A DNA stretch of 64,000 nucleotides, from contig OW679197.1 in NCBI GenBank assembly GCA_940337035.1, forward strand, positions 41,980,466 through 42,044,465, in the 5' to 3' direction. Each line of letters starts with the position of its first letter. Positions within the stretch are counted from its first letter, which is position 1. This document shows, piece after piece, positions 23,533 to 33,330 of the stretch. This DNA is from Agriotes lineatus. Taxonomy: Eukaryota > Arthropoda > Insecta > Coleoptera > Elateridae. The position numbers and the translations under genes are program-made. The notes beneath the pieces were generated by a model, which saw only the letters and a list, made by a program, of their open reading frames with translations, did no database searches and was not told where the DNA came from.

Positions 23533-24522
23533 TATTAAAAGCTAATGTCGTTTGCAACAATAATAAAAATGTTGTTTCTTCATGGCACCATTTGATACCA
23601 AAATTAAAAGTTGAAATTTGGGACTTTGACAAATTTATGGATAAAAATTAAAAATTCGAATTATTAAACGAAAATCGGTATCTGGGTATTCTTTTGATTC
23701 TAAACAACTTTTCTTAATAACTTTTTTCTGTAACTCTAACGCGATGCAAAATATTGACAATACGACCCATGTTCTTCATCGTAGTAGGCCAGGCTAATAA
23801 CGTCGTTTGCGCTCAAGGACATGAATAGATGCCTCTTGGTGAGTTGTACAACTGGTAAAAAATTCAAATCGATTCATACAAAAACAAAGAAAATACAGGG
23901 GTGCTTCCATGTAAAGTGAAACACACTGTAGTACATCATCACTTGAGAACGGCTCTACCGATTTGGCTCATTTTTTTTTGTTGTGTTCGTAATTATCAGG
24001 ACAAGGTTTGTATGAAAGAAAATTTTGGAAAAATTTACCGGAAAAGTCGGTAAACCAAAAAGATGATTTTGTATGGTATTTTTGTATGTAATTTCGTATG
24101 TTTTCGTTCCTGAAAATAGGAGTGGAAAACTCGGAAAATTCGAAAAAAATAGAAAATATCGATATTTTTTTCAAGATGGAAAAACCGGAATACAACTATG
24201 GAAAAGTCAAGTTCCCAATTGAAATCAGACAATTCGCATGATTTTTCATTCATTATGATCAAATTGTTCGAAAATCGTCCCTCAAAAATATTAGAGTCTC
24301 GAAATCGACATATGGCGTCACTGTGTAACGTTTAGTTTGACAGTTCTGCTGTGTATTTCATCATTCTGTAACAAATTGTCATAACAAGAACACGTTCCGA
24401 ATTGAAAATTGATATTTTGCGAAAAATAATTGAATTCAAAGCGATAGTTCAGTGTGTGATAAATTGAGAGGCAATACAACAAAAAAGGCTTAATTAGTTT
24501 ATACACGTGTTCTAGTATAACA

Positions 24523-24762
24523 ACAGATCAATAAAAAACCAATTAAGGCAGGCTGTGATATGTGTTATACGTTTTCAGTACTGAAGTGTATTGTCAGTCT
24601 ATGTCAAATTCGAGATTTGCAGGTTAAGTTTTACGTCAGTCTGTGTCAAACAACAAACAAAACCTAACCTACTAATCTCGAATTTGACATAGACTGACAA
24701 TACACTTCACTACTGCCAAACACATATCACAGCTTGTCCTAATTGGTTTTTTATTGATCTGT
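24523..24762. mobile_element. CAGTACTGAAG palindromic MITE, copy 1
   Basis: A core stem with AGTACTGAAGTGTATTGTCA and GTCTATGTCAAATTCGAG is inverted about a short centre containing GTCAAACAACAAAC. Outside the core the palindrome continues through AAGCTGTGATATGTG and out to ACAGATCAATAAAAAACCAA on both sides. The outer part is not shared with the other copies. Confidence 0.8.
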
Positions 24763-24884
24763 CTATATATGTCCGAGTTCAATTCATGTATACCGTTTAC
24801 TAAATAATACTAAATACGAATGCTTAATCTACACGAGATTTTGCAAAAATCGTAGTTTTCAAAACATACACGCAAAGGTTCACG

Positions 24885-25142
24885 TAATACCATGAGATAA
24901 AAAAATGAATCTGAGCAGGCCTTGATATGTGTTATACGTTTGGCAGTACTGAAGTGTATTGTCAGTCTATGTCAAATTCGAGATTTGCAGGTTAAGTTTT
25001 ACGTCAGTCTGGGTCAAACAACAAACAAAACCTAACCTTTTAATCTCGAATTTGATATAGACTGACAATATACTTCAGTACTGCCAAACGTATAACACAT
25101 ATCAAGGCTTGCTCAGAATCATTTTTTTATCTCATGGTATTA
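24885..25142. mobile_element. CAGTACTGAAG palindromic MITE, copy 2
   Basis: Same core as copy 1 but with different outer arms: AATACCATGAGATAAAAAAA and TCTGAGCARGCCTTGATATG occur on the left and inverted on the right. It sits just before the Helitron 3' terminus, so the outer arm may be Helitron sequence present in both orientations. Confidence 0.8.
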
Positions 25143-25344
25143 TGCACGGGCAACGACGACGCCGGGTAGGTCACAGCTAGTTTAACATAAAAATTCAGTT
25201 TTTGATAGCTAACTCGCTTTTCGTTTTTGATAAACATTTTTAAGGGACATGTGACAATTATTCAGTAATTTGCATACTATAATTGTTTGTATTATAACTA
25301 TTTCGTCGAGTATTTATTTTTCGTAAGTGTCTTAGACGCCAAGA

Positions 25345-26779
25345 AGACACAAGTACTGCAGGTACCTTCAAGAAGCAATAGTTGATTAGGACGTCTACAT
25401 TTACCTATCTTGATGACGTTCTGCACTTAACTTGGACCACCTCAGACAACTTTTCCTAAAATTACAAGCAATGGGTCTTTTATTAAGTATATCTAAATGT
25501 AAATTCGGTCAAATAATTTCTTCGGATATCTGCAGATCCCTCAGATTTCGAAACTTGATGATGTCAAATATTTTCCTACACCCACCCTAATTGGGTCAAG
25601 TGTTTAGCACAGCTTAATGCTTTAGCTTTGCCCGTTAAAGCCAATAATAAACTTGTTTGCTTTAATGTTAGTCAAAGAAACATTTTTGAAACTGAAAAAA
25701 TGCTTTAATTAAAGCTACATTGCTTGTCCACCCTGTAAAAGATGCTCCTATCAATATTTGGACGGGTTCTTCTTCCATTTCCATCGCTGGCTTTCTTCAA
25801 CAGCTCCAAGATAATCTCTGGAAACCTTTAGTCTTTTGCTCGTGTAAACTCATCTCCGCAGCGGCAGCTTCTAACAATTCACTTCGCATTAAAGAAGTTC
25901 CGTTAGTATGTGGAAGGCAATCAGTACTAATGCCGCCGAGCCGAGATAATTCTTGATCTTGCCTCGTCTCGAATTTCGAAATCGTGATCCACATTTTTCG
26001 ATCTCGAATATTCGAGGCGAGATTAACCAAATTTTTGATGGCGACAGTTTTTTAATAGAATTTTTAAAACCCGTATAGAAACGAAGCAGAATAAATCTCT
26101 ACTCTTAGAGGAGGTTCCTAGACATGGTTGCCAAGCCGGATTCAAGAATCGCAGTAGGCTCGACGTTCAATCTTTTGTGGCAGTTGGAGTCTGTGGGCAT
26201 CGAATCCACATATTCTAATGTACGACCAGAGGTTTTACCTCTGAGCCAGCTCCACTACTTTGCCCTTTCAAGTACAGTGCTATAGATATTGCCAGGGAAA
26301 ACTCATAACGGTTTTCGATTTCTAGATCGAGAATCGTCGTTCGAGAATTTTCGAGATCGAAACTAATAAGATGGAAAAAATCTGGCCTCGTCTCGTCTCG
26401 CAGCAAACACTAGCAATCAGTTTTCTATATACACGAATCTCCGTCCTTCGACATCAGCAATTACCAAATCTTCTGGTGATTATCTGCCACGCGACTTCCG
26501 AATGTTGCAATACATTTCGCAATTCTGTAGCGGCATTCACTACGTCAAGGGTTGTGAAAATATTCCAGCGGATGTATTGACGAGTGTCTCCTTGATAAAA
26601 TTACGGAGCACGGTCGACTATGAGAAATTGGCTCTATCTCAAGAGTCCGATCCAGAGCTTAAACAATTATTGACATTCTCAAATCTTTCTGTTATCGAAA
26701 CTAAAGCCTCTTGAGGCACACCGATTTGGTAAGACAAATCGACCAATTTCAGTAAACCGTACAAAAATATAGATACGCT
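25345..26779 (+). pseudogene. Gypsy pol remnant, 5' part (RT and RNase H)
   Basis: Plus-strand pieces follow Gypsy pol order. TYLDDV, with the catalytic YxDD, lies at about 25,400. HLRQLFLKLQAMG and SISKCKFGQ follow it. An RNase H piece is at 25,690-25,860 (KATLLVHPVKDAPINIW and SIAGFLQQLQDNLW, where the usual TDAS Asp is lost). The RNase H end is at 26,490-26,690 (LQYISQFCSGIHYVKGCENI, PADVL, DPELKQLL). The reading is broken by stops and by an insert at 25,961-26,395, and continues after the Foldback-like element at 30,360. Confidence 0.75.
25961..26395 (-). mobile_element. SINE-like insert with tRNA-like head
   Basis: It interrupts the RNase H region of the Gypsy remnant. On the minus strand GAGCTGGCTCAGAGGTAAAA and, further on, GGATTCGATGCCC resemble A and B boxes. 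GCCTCGTCTCG at 25,961-25,971 and again at 26,385-26,395 may be the target duplication. Runs built from TCGAGA and ATTTCGA flank the tRNA-like part. Non-coding. Confidence 0.45.
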
Positions 26780-26793
26780 ATTTTCAATCGGAA

Positions 26794-26945
26794 AAGGACG
26801 TTTAGGCGGGCACATTTAGGCGTGCATTATTAGGCGTGCATTATTAGGCGCGAGCTTTTAGGCGCGAAGTCTTTAGACGCGGGAGCTATTAGGCGCGGGT
26901 ACGTTTGAGCGCCGGAACTTTAGGCGCGGGGACAGTTAGGCGCCA
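26794..26945 (+). repeat. Left TTAGGCG array of the Foldback-like element
   Basis: Units such as TTTAGGCGTGCATTA, TTAGGCGCGAGCTT, TTTAGACGCGGGAGC and TTAGGCGCGGGGACAG follow each other head to tail. The heptamer core is kept while the spacers vary, and GC is much higher than in the flanks. Confidence 0.85.
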
Positions 26946-28559
26946 CGTGAACACGTTTCCGCATGGTTTGAACATATACTGTATTGCCTAACTGTAAATA
27001 GTTACATAACTACGTCTTTCAGAACAAACGTAGAAAAGAGTTTTTTACGTTAACTACTCGCAAAATGTGAGCGGTTTTTTTTAAGTCGGAACATTTTCGA
27101 CGACTAAAAAATCAATTTTTCACGTGTTGTAATTTTAGTGAAGAGACTGAAATTTTGAACATTATATTTTGACATTTCTAAATGAAGAATGTTATTACCT
27201 TAAACTTTCGTAAAGATCAGCTGTGCCGTTGTATTAGTAGGTTATCAAATCTATAATCAACGGCAAGAAACTGGCCACCAAAATAATATGTAAATCTTTA
27301 AAGATTTACAATTTTTGAATAGAAAGCCCCATCTTTAAAAAGTTGTCATTAAATGATTGCTCTGATATTTGCGTTAAACGCTGCTAATATATCACATATA
27401 ATTTTTTTACAAAACATATCTGCATAGTGTTATTTTGCCTGCCTGCTGCCTAAATTTTGGAATGGCATATAGTGAAAAGAGATGTTCACAAAATAAAAAA
27501 AACATTTGGAACAAGAAGGTTCTTATTCAATAAATTGTTACATACAGGGTGTACAAAACTTGAATTTGTTGCTTGTTTAAGATAGATATAGCTAAAACCT
27601 GCAATAAACATTTTGCATATAATTCACAAAAAATATACCAGCCATGATCAAATTTGTTTATGCAAAAAAAATGTTAGTTTCAACAGTAATATCCCAAGTG
27701 CATTAAAATAACCGATTAAATTCTGACAGAAAATCATCAAAATTTATTCAGGCTAGTTTACATGCACGCGGGATGTTCGGAGTGATTATTTCCTGAATAA
27801 ATGGATAAAATTCAGTTGGTAAAGCACCTTTAATAAGCATGTTAAAATTATGAACAGGCGATTAAGTTTTGACAAATATTTAACCGCGGTAAAATTTTTA
27901 CGTTTGAATTTTTGTCATTATTAGACTGATAGAAACCATAGTGATTACGCATTATTATGGATATGAAGGAAATAATCATAGTAATTAGTTAAATACGTGA
28001 ATTTATAACTGACAGAAGATTCAAGCGGCAAGCAGGAATCTGCATATATTGCGATGACCTACCCGGCTGTTTGGTTATTTTATTATTTTGGTATAAAATT
28101 AATAAGTTAAAATCAGGGCAAATCCACCACACACACATTTCTCAGTTTAATTTATACTGTGCTTACTTTTGCCTGTCAGTAATTCTAGAATAGTTAAAAT
28201 GAAATGTATTAATTAATTGCACAAATAAAATGGTCGAATGTCCCTTTCTTAATATTTTATTTAACTGCAATATTATTTAAGCTAGCTCTCGGCAAACACG
28301 AGCTCTTTTCTCAGTTGGGATCAGAATTTGAGTATATTCTCGTTTTTAGACTATTTGTCCTGGAGTAGCTCATACACCCGGTTCTGGTAGATAAAATTTA
28401 CAATCCATCAAACGATACAAAAATGTCGCCAGTGCAACAGCGATTTTGAATATCTATAAAAAAACGTGAAGTTTACAAGGAATTGTCAGGTAATTTAATT
28501 CAATTATTGCTTGGCAACAAAAACCTCGCCTTCATTATTATTATAGGATGACATAGACT

Positions 28560-28990
28560 CACGCCAACCGTCAACTGTTTCTGGTGGCTTGGAGATTCTT
28601 GCAAATTCGCAGATTCTGATGATGCAATGCTAATTATGAAAATTGGGGCGTAGCCGGACGCTTGGAAACACGTTGAGTAGCTTCCACCAGGCCTAATCTT
28701 GGAGTTCCGCAGCTTTCTGGAGGCCCGACACTCAATAAATATCAGTATCCTGCCTTGGAAGATCTTGTCGAGCTGGAACGGAGATGATCGGAAGGTGACG
28801 CCGTTCGATTTTCTGCCTCTGACTCTGCTTCCCAGGCCGCAGATGTTGCTCTAGGTGCTCTTGCAGACCCCGCCGACCTGTTGCAGTACAGACGTCTGGG
28901 TTCAGATGCTTAACTGTGCTGGAAACGATCCTGGGAAATTTCAGCTGATCGGCTGCCGTTCACACACTCGGAGTCGGAGTAGAAAATTTT
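28560..28990. other. GC-rich block inside the Foldback-like element
   Basis: About 430 bp clearly richer in GC than the surrounding sequence. There is no long open frame and no recognised domain. It ends near a GGAGTCGGAGT scrap related to the hexamer repeats at 11-12 kb. It could be a captured fragment or part of an LTR. Confidence 0.4.
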
Positions 28991-30267
28991 AAATTTTATT
29001 TCGTGGAATTGGCTACAAACACTCCCACAGCTGGCTGAACACTTGGTCAATAAAATGGTATACTTTTTATTTGTTTAACACACTTTTATTTATAAAACAA
29101 CAGTAATTAAAAATGGAGCACAAATTCGACAAGATTCATTAATTTTAATTTCAATTGTTCTCCTCTAACAACAAAAACGCATCACGTTGCTATGTTACCG
29201 CGATATTTTTTGTTAATTAGAAATTAGTTTTGGTAGCAAAATACACAAATGGAGTAACATTTGATTACACAAATCTTTAATTAATATTTTCTTAAATCTA
29301 AAAACAAATGTCCTTTGCTTGTAACTATCATTGTTCCTTCCGTCATGCACACAAATGTTTTAAAATCACTGCTCTGCTTTTCACTTTGTTTTATTAATGC
29401 ACTGGAAATTGAGGTCACATTTACAGACCTTGCTCGCTTTCCTTCTTTTCGGTTTCCTAATTTCGGTATTGTTCTTTGCAATTTTCTATCTTCCTTTATT
29501 CCGATCTCATTTACTTTTCAGATTGCTTGCCATTCACTGACCTTTGCTTTTATTAATAACTTCACTCATTTAGTATGCACATAGCAAACCTTTTGTGTTA
29601 ATTAAATTTTGTTTGGTCTGGCGTTAAATACGCACAAACCTGTTATTAATTGTCTTACTCTATTCAACTTCTAATTCTAACCATCTGAAATATGCTTTCC
29701 TTTTGTGTGCCTCTATCCGACTAATTACAGTTTCTCTCATCTGATTACCAATGCATTTAATACTTTTATTATTGTTTTAAATTGTAATTTCATAAAATAT
29801 CTTAACTCTGTACTTTACTGGCTTGGTTAAATATTTGCACTGCAAACAGAGCTAAGTTGTAGGTTTAAAACCATCTCAATATTTACACAATTTCCTATGC
29901 TATTTCCTTAAGTTTGCACCTTAAGATAAACACTCGGTATAATCTAAATTTTTCGGAGCGTAGATTTGATAAGAAGCACACATTCCCTTTACGAAAATTT
30001 AAGTAAATGACATTAATCGTGCAGGACTTTCCAAATGTAATTTCTTAAATTTCAGATTTTACACAAAAATTACAAAAACTAGTGTTGTAATACGTGCAAA
30101 ATGGGCCTTTTTTATTCTTTCTAACTTTCAGACTCCTAAAAAACATAATTTGCAATTAGGTACACAAACAACCAGTTTCTACTTCTGTTTAGGAAGGAGG
30201 TCCAGTTACATAATTTATTTCAGATAGGCAATAACTCACATATCAAGAATATTGTGAATTTCCTTCA

Positions 30268-30350
30268 TATGGCGCCTAACTGTCCCTGCTCCTAAAAGTG
30301 CGCGCCTAAAGATGCGCACCTAAAGAATCACGCCTAAAAGTCCTAGATCG
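30268..30350 (-). repeat. Right TTAGGCG array of the Foldback-like element
   Basis: Read on the minus strand, five units with TTTAGGCG, TTTAGGTG or TTAGGAG cores run from the outer end inward and finish with GGGACAGTTAGGCGCCA, matching the inner edge of the left array. Confidence 0.85.
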
Positions 30351-30359
30351 ATTTTCAAT

Positions 30360-31215
30360 TACATGCACTCTTTAGCGCATCCCAGAATTAGAGCAACTAG
30401 AAGGTTAATTTCCAAGAGATTTCTCTGGTCTTCAATATAAAGATGTTAAATCGTGGATCTTAAGTTCTAAATACCAGCAGTTTAAAGTTATTGGCCATAA
30501 TTAGCCACTTCTTTATCCATTTAAAGAATCACATCATCGTTTTGAGCACATTCACCTACCCTACCAGACCCTATCTATTTCACTTACTTCGACCACTATA
30601 GAAGAAGTACTTAACGCTTTTGTTAATGTATAGATTTTTCAATCTAGTGTTACAAAGATTTTAACAAACGATAACGGTCCGATTTTCCTTTCCAAATCCT
30701 GGGGCAATTTAATTTCATTGCTTGGAACACAGAATATTCGAAACGGTAATTATTACCCTATCAGGCAAGGTATCATACCTCTTAACTAAAGTACAACACT
30801 ACACGTCGTGTTAAATCGGCAAAAACATCAAGGTTTACTATTTTCGTGTTTTTGTAAACAAACTTCCCATTATTTTCAATAGGGTTATTATCACAGAAAA
30901 CAATTACTTATTATTATTATTGGTTGTGTTTTTTAAAACTACGAACAGAAGTACATTTCACTTAATAATAAGGAGGGTTCATTACTGCCTTACTGAATGG
31001 AACCACGGTCGTCCACAAGTTCCGTTTAGACACACTCTTATTATTTCTGTGATAATGCTGTATAAACAAGGATCTGAATACCTATACGAAAAAGTACATA
31101 AACAAAGTCTACGTATTTGGGCATTTTTAAAGTTCTAAAGCCAACCGATAAATACTTGGTTTTGTAGGGCGTAAAAGGCACAGTGAGTTACGATAGCATT
31201 AAAGCCTGTTTCAGT
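30360..31215 (+). pseudogene. Gypsy pol remnant, 3' part (integrase)
   Basis: Continues the remnant at 25.3-26.8 kb. HHRFEHIHLPYQ at about 30,535 matches the start of the integrase core. SVTKILTNDNGPIFLSKSWG and LISLLGTQNIR at 30,650-30,750 match the block with the second catalytic Asp. KGTVSYDSIKACFS at about 31,168-31,210 matches the C-terminal end of such pols. About 30,775-31,130 has no integrase match and may be another insertion. Stops interrupt the frame. Confidence 0.7.
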
Positions 31216-32043
31216 GCTTAAGTCAAACGCTTGTTTCCTGCAGTGTGGTTTTTAATTTGTTTATTTCCATTTTATGTTTTGTTACTGCTTTCTCCTGCCT
31301 GTTTTCTCGTTCCAGCTTATGTTCACATTGCCTCTTGGTCTGCATTAGCTACCGGTCACAGCCAAGCAGATCGAATATTATAGCAAGTTTGAATTCAATT
31401 GTTTAATACCTATTTTAATGTTATTAGTTTTTTTATCATATACAGTTTATATTGGTGTATATTATTGATGTTAGATGTTAGACTATTTCTAGCTGCGCAT
31501 AAGCCTTTGGTTCATTTATTGTTTTTACTAGGAATTATACGCAGTTTTTCTCTCATCAAAACGTTTCCCCCAACGGGGAGCGCTAAAAGGTGTCCTGGAG
31601 TACTTTTATACCACATACACTTAACCGTGGTTAGAAATAATAAATAAATAAATAGTTCAAATCCATATCTAAACCGAAATAGATGTGTTTCATTGAACTC
31701 ACTAATGTTTAGTATTGACACAAAATAGTAAGACGTAACAGTACATTATATCCACAACCTATAACTTGGCGCTACGCCGAAGAAGATGGGTCATGACATT
31801 GATTTAATAAATTAGAAAACAGCAATATACTATGAAACATAAAATACTAGTGTCCTATAAGCCGCATAATACATCAGTATAATTATTATGCCATCATAAT
31901 ATATAGATCATTTTACTAAGTTATTCTGATAAGCAAGGACACCCCATCCTCCACTTTTAGTGAAAGGCCATCAGCGTATATGCGAAGAAATAGCATTTTA
32001 AATAAAGACTCACATTAGCTACAATAGATGTTTATAAAACCAG
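31216..32043. other. No recognised feature
   Basis: AT-rich. Short open frames at 31,399-31,647 (plus) and 31,512-31,721 (minus) overlap each other and match nothing known to me. Confidence 0.55.
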
Positions 32044-32150
32044 TTGGGTAATGTCTCATTTTGTGTAAAGCGTGGAATTTTGCGGGTTGAGCGTAGCCAA
32101 ATTCCTCAGTCACACAAGTTACACAAAATCACATTTTCTAACTTGTTCTA
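32044..32150. repeat. Imperfect foldback hairpin
   Basis: ATGTCTCATTTTGTGTAA pairs with TTACACAAAATCACAT, and inside it GGAATTT pairs with AAATTCC around a GC-richer loop. The layout resembles the other foldbacks in this window. Confidence 0.55.
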
Positions 32151-32292
32151 TACAAGATTTTTTTTTAATTTTGAGAAAAAGTAGTTCTTTATATCTTAAA
32201 CTGATAAAATTATAAAGGTTATGTCAAATAAATGTCAAGGTATTGAAGGTCAAGTAGGTGCGCTCACGCTTTTTCGCACGTCATTTGATGTA

Positions 32293-32999
32293 CAGTCAGA
32301 CCTCGCCGTTCGCGGGGGTTACGTTCCAGAAGAATGCCGCGAAGCGCAAAACACATAAATAATAAAAACGGGGTTAGGCTCCATAAACTAGATTTATTTA
32401 TACTATGCAACCTCAAAAAATTCAAAAATACATAAACTTGCGTATAAAAACTAAAATTCCATACGTAACATAAGTCTGCCACTTGAATCTAGAGCTCGAA
32501 TGTCCATTTGTTTAATCAAGTTATAATTTTACAATTTATTTCTGGTTCAATTTGGTTATACGAGATTCAAAGAAATAGGCTCGATAAGTGTGTTTACAAG
32601 TTCGTGATAAATAATGTTATGACATAAACCGCATACTTCTGCTTTATTTACTTACGGGCGGTCTTATGAAGGTCACTAACATGACGTTAACTTTAATAAA
32701 TCGCTGTTAAAATAAGCAAAAGCTCATCAAAACGTTGGGGCTTATGACATATTATTCATTACTAAACAAATTTTTATGCGTTTTTGTTTATTTTAACAGC
32801 GAATTAAAGTTAACGTCAAATTAGTGGCCTTTATAAGACCGGCCGTTAGTGTGTGAAAGTTGAAACAGTTAAGGTTGGCAATTCCATCCGCGAACGGCAA
32901 AGCAAATATCCGCGAACGGCAAAGAAAAGGGAGCACAAAGGTGCCCCGCGTAAAATCAAATCAGCGAACTGCAAATCCGCGAACGGCGACGTCTGACTG
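32293..32999. mobile_element. pogo/Tigger-type MITE
   Basis: The left end CAGTCAGACCTCGCCGTTCG and the right end, the complement of CAGTCAGACGTCGCCGTTCG, are inverted repeats flanked by TA on both sides (32,291-32,292 and 33,000-33,001). The CAGT start and TA duplication fit the pogo/Tigger branch of Tc1/mariner. GCGAACGGC is repeated inside the right end. No transposase is present, and another MITE is nested inside. Confidence 0.8.
32655..32845. mobile_element. 191-bp palindromic MITE, TTA duplication
   Basis: CGGGCGGTCTTATGAAGG and its near complement CCTTTATAAGACCGGCCG are the ends, and the inversion continues through GACGTTAACTTTAAT and CGCTGTTAAAATAA. TTA flanks both ends, as in PIF/Harbinger insertions. 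It lies within the Tigger-type MITE. Confidence 0.8.
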
Positions 33000-33330
33000 T
33001 ACTTTTCATCACTAGTTGTGAAATATTTTCATATCGTAACTAGTTTCGAAAAGTGTGAAGTTTCGAAACCTAAGTCAGTTTTGAAAAGTGACACTTTATA
33101 TTATGCCAAAATTAAAAACTAGTTATTTGTCTACCAAGTATGGAAATAAAGGTGATTCCAGTACGGGACGAATGTTTGCAACTAATGTTGAAAATGACTT
33201 TTTCCGAAATCGGGCGAGGAAAATTTTTCGCACGCAAATTTAGATTGCTATTAAAGACAACAGACGTTTATGTGAATATTTATTTGTAAACTTTAACAGT
33301 AATTATTTTTACTTCTTTAGTCTAAAAGAC

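Larger units (their letters stand above)
22832..23928. mobile_element. Near-symmetric inverted DNA transposon with TA flanks
   Basis: CAGTGTGTTTCACTTTACAT at the left end is matched by its reverse complement at the right end, with TA on both outer sides, as for Tc1/mariner-type insertion. The two arms are nearly identical inverted copies of about 520 bp meeting at about 23,380. Each arm carries the same start of a coding region (next entries). It splits the second Helitron head, so it is younger than the Helitron. Confidence 0.8.
22501..25180 (+). mobile_element. Non-autonomous Helitron (composite)
   Basis: Starts 5'-TC in TCTTTATATAAATAAAAATC after an A, and ends ...GCCGGGTAGGTCACAGCTAG before a T, which fits Helitron insertion between A and T and the CTRR 3' end. 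The body carries the ACATCATCACTTGAGAACGG and ATTTGGCTCA blocks that I associate with insect Helitrons. That 5' block occurs twice, at about 22,540 and 23,932, so two heads lie in tandem. No Rep/helicase is encoded. Inside lie an inverted DNA transposon and two palindromic MITEs. Confidence 0.65.
26789..30350. mobile_element. Foldback/Mutator-like element with arrayed termini
   Basis: The direct repeat ATTTTCAAT lies at 26,780-26,788 and 30,351-30,359, a 9-bp target duplication. Both ends are arrays of a 14-16-bp unit with TTAGGCG: about ten units on the left and about five, inverted, on the right. The arrays end inside with GGGACAGTTAGGCGCCA on the left and its near complement on the right. 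Terminal repeats made of tandem units plus a 9-bp duplication match Foldback elements and Mutator-like transposons. No transposase is visible, so it is non-autonomous. It sits in Gypsy pol. Confidence 0.75.
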
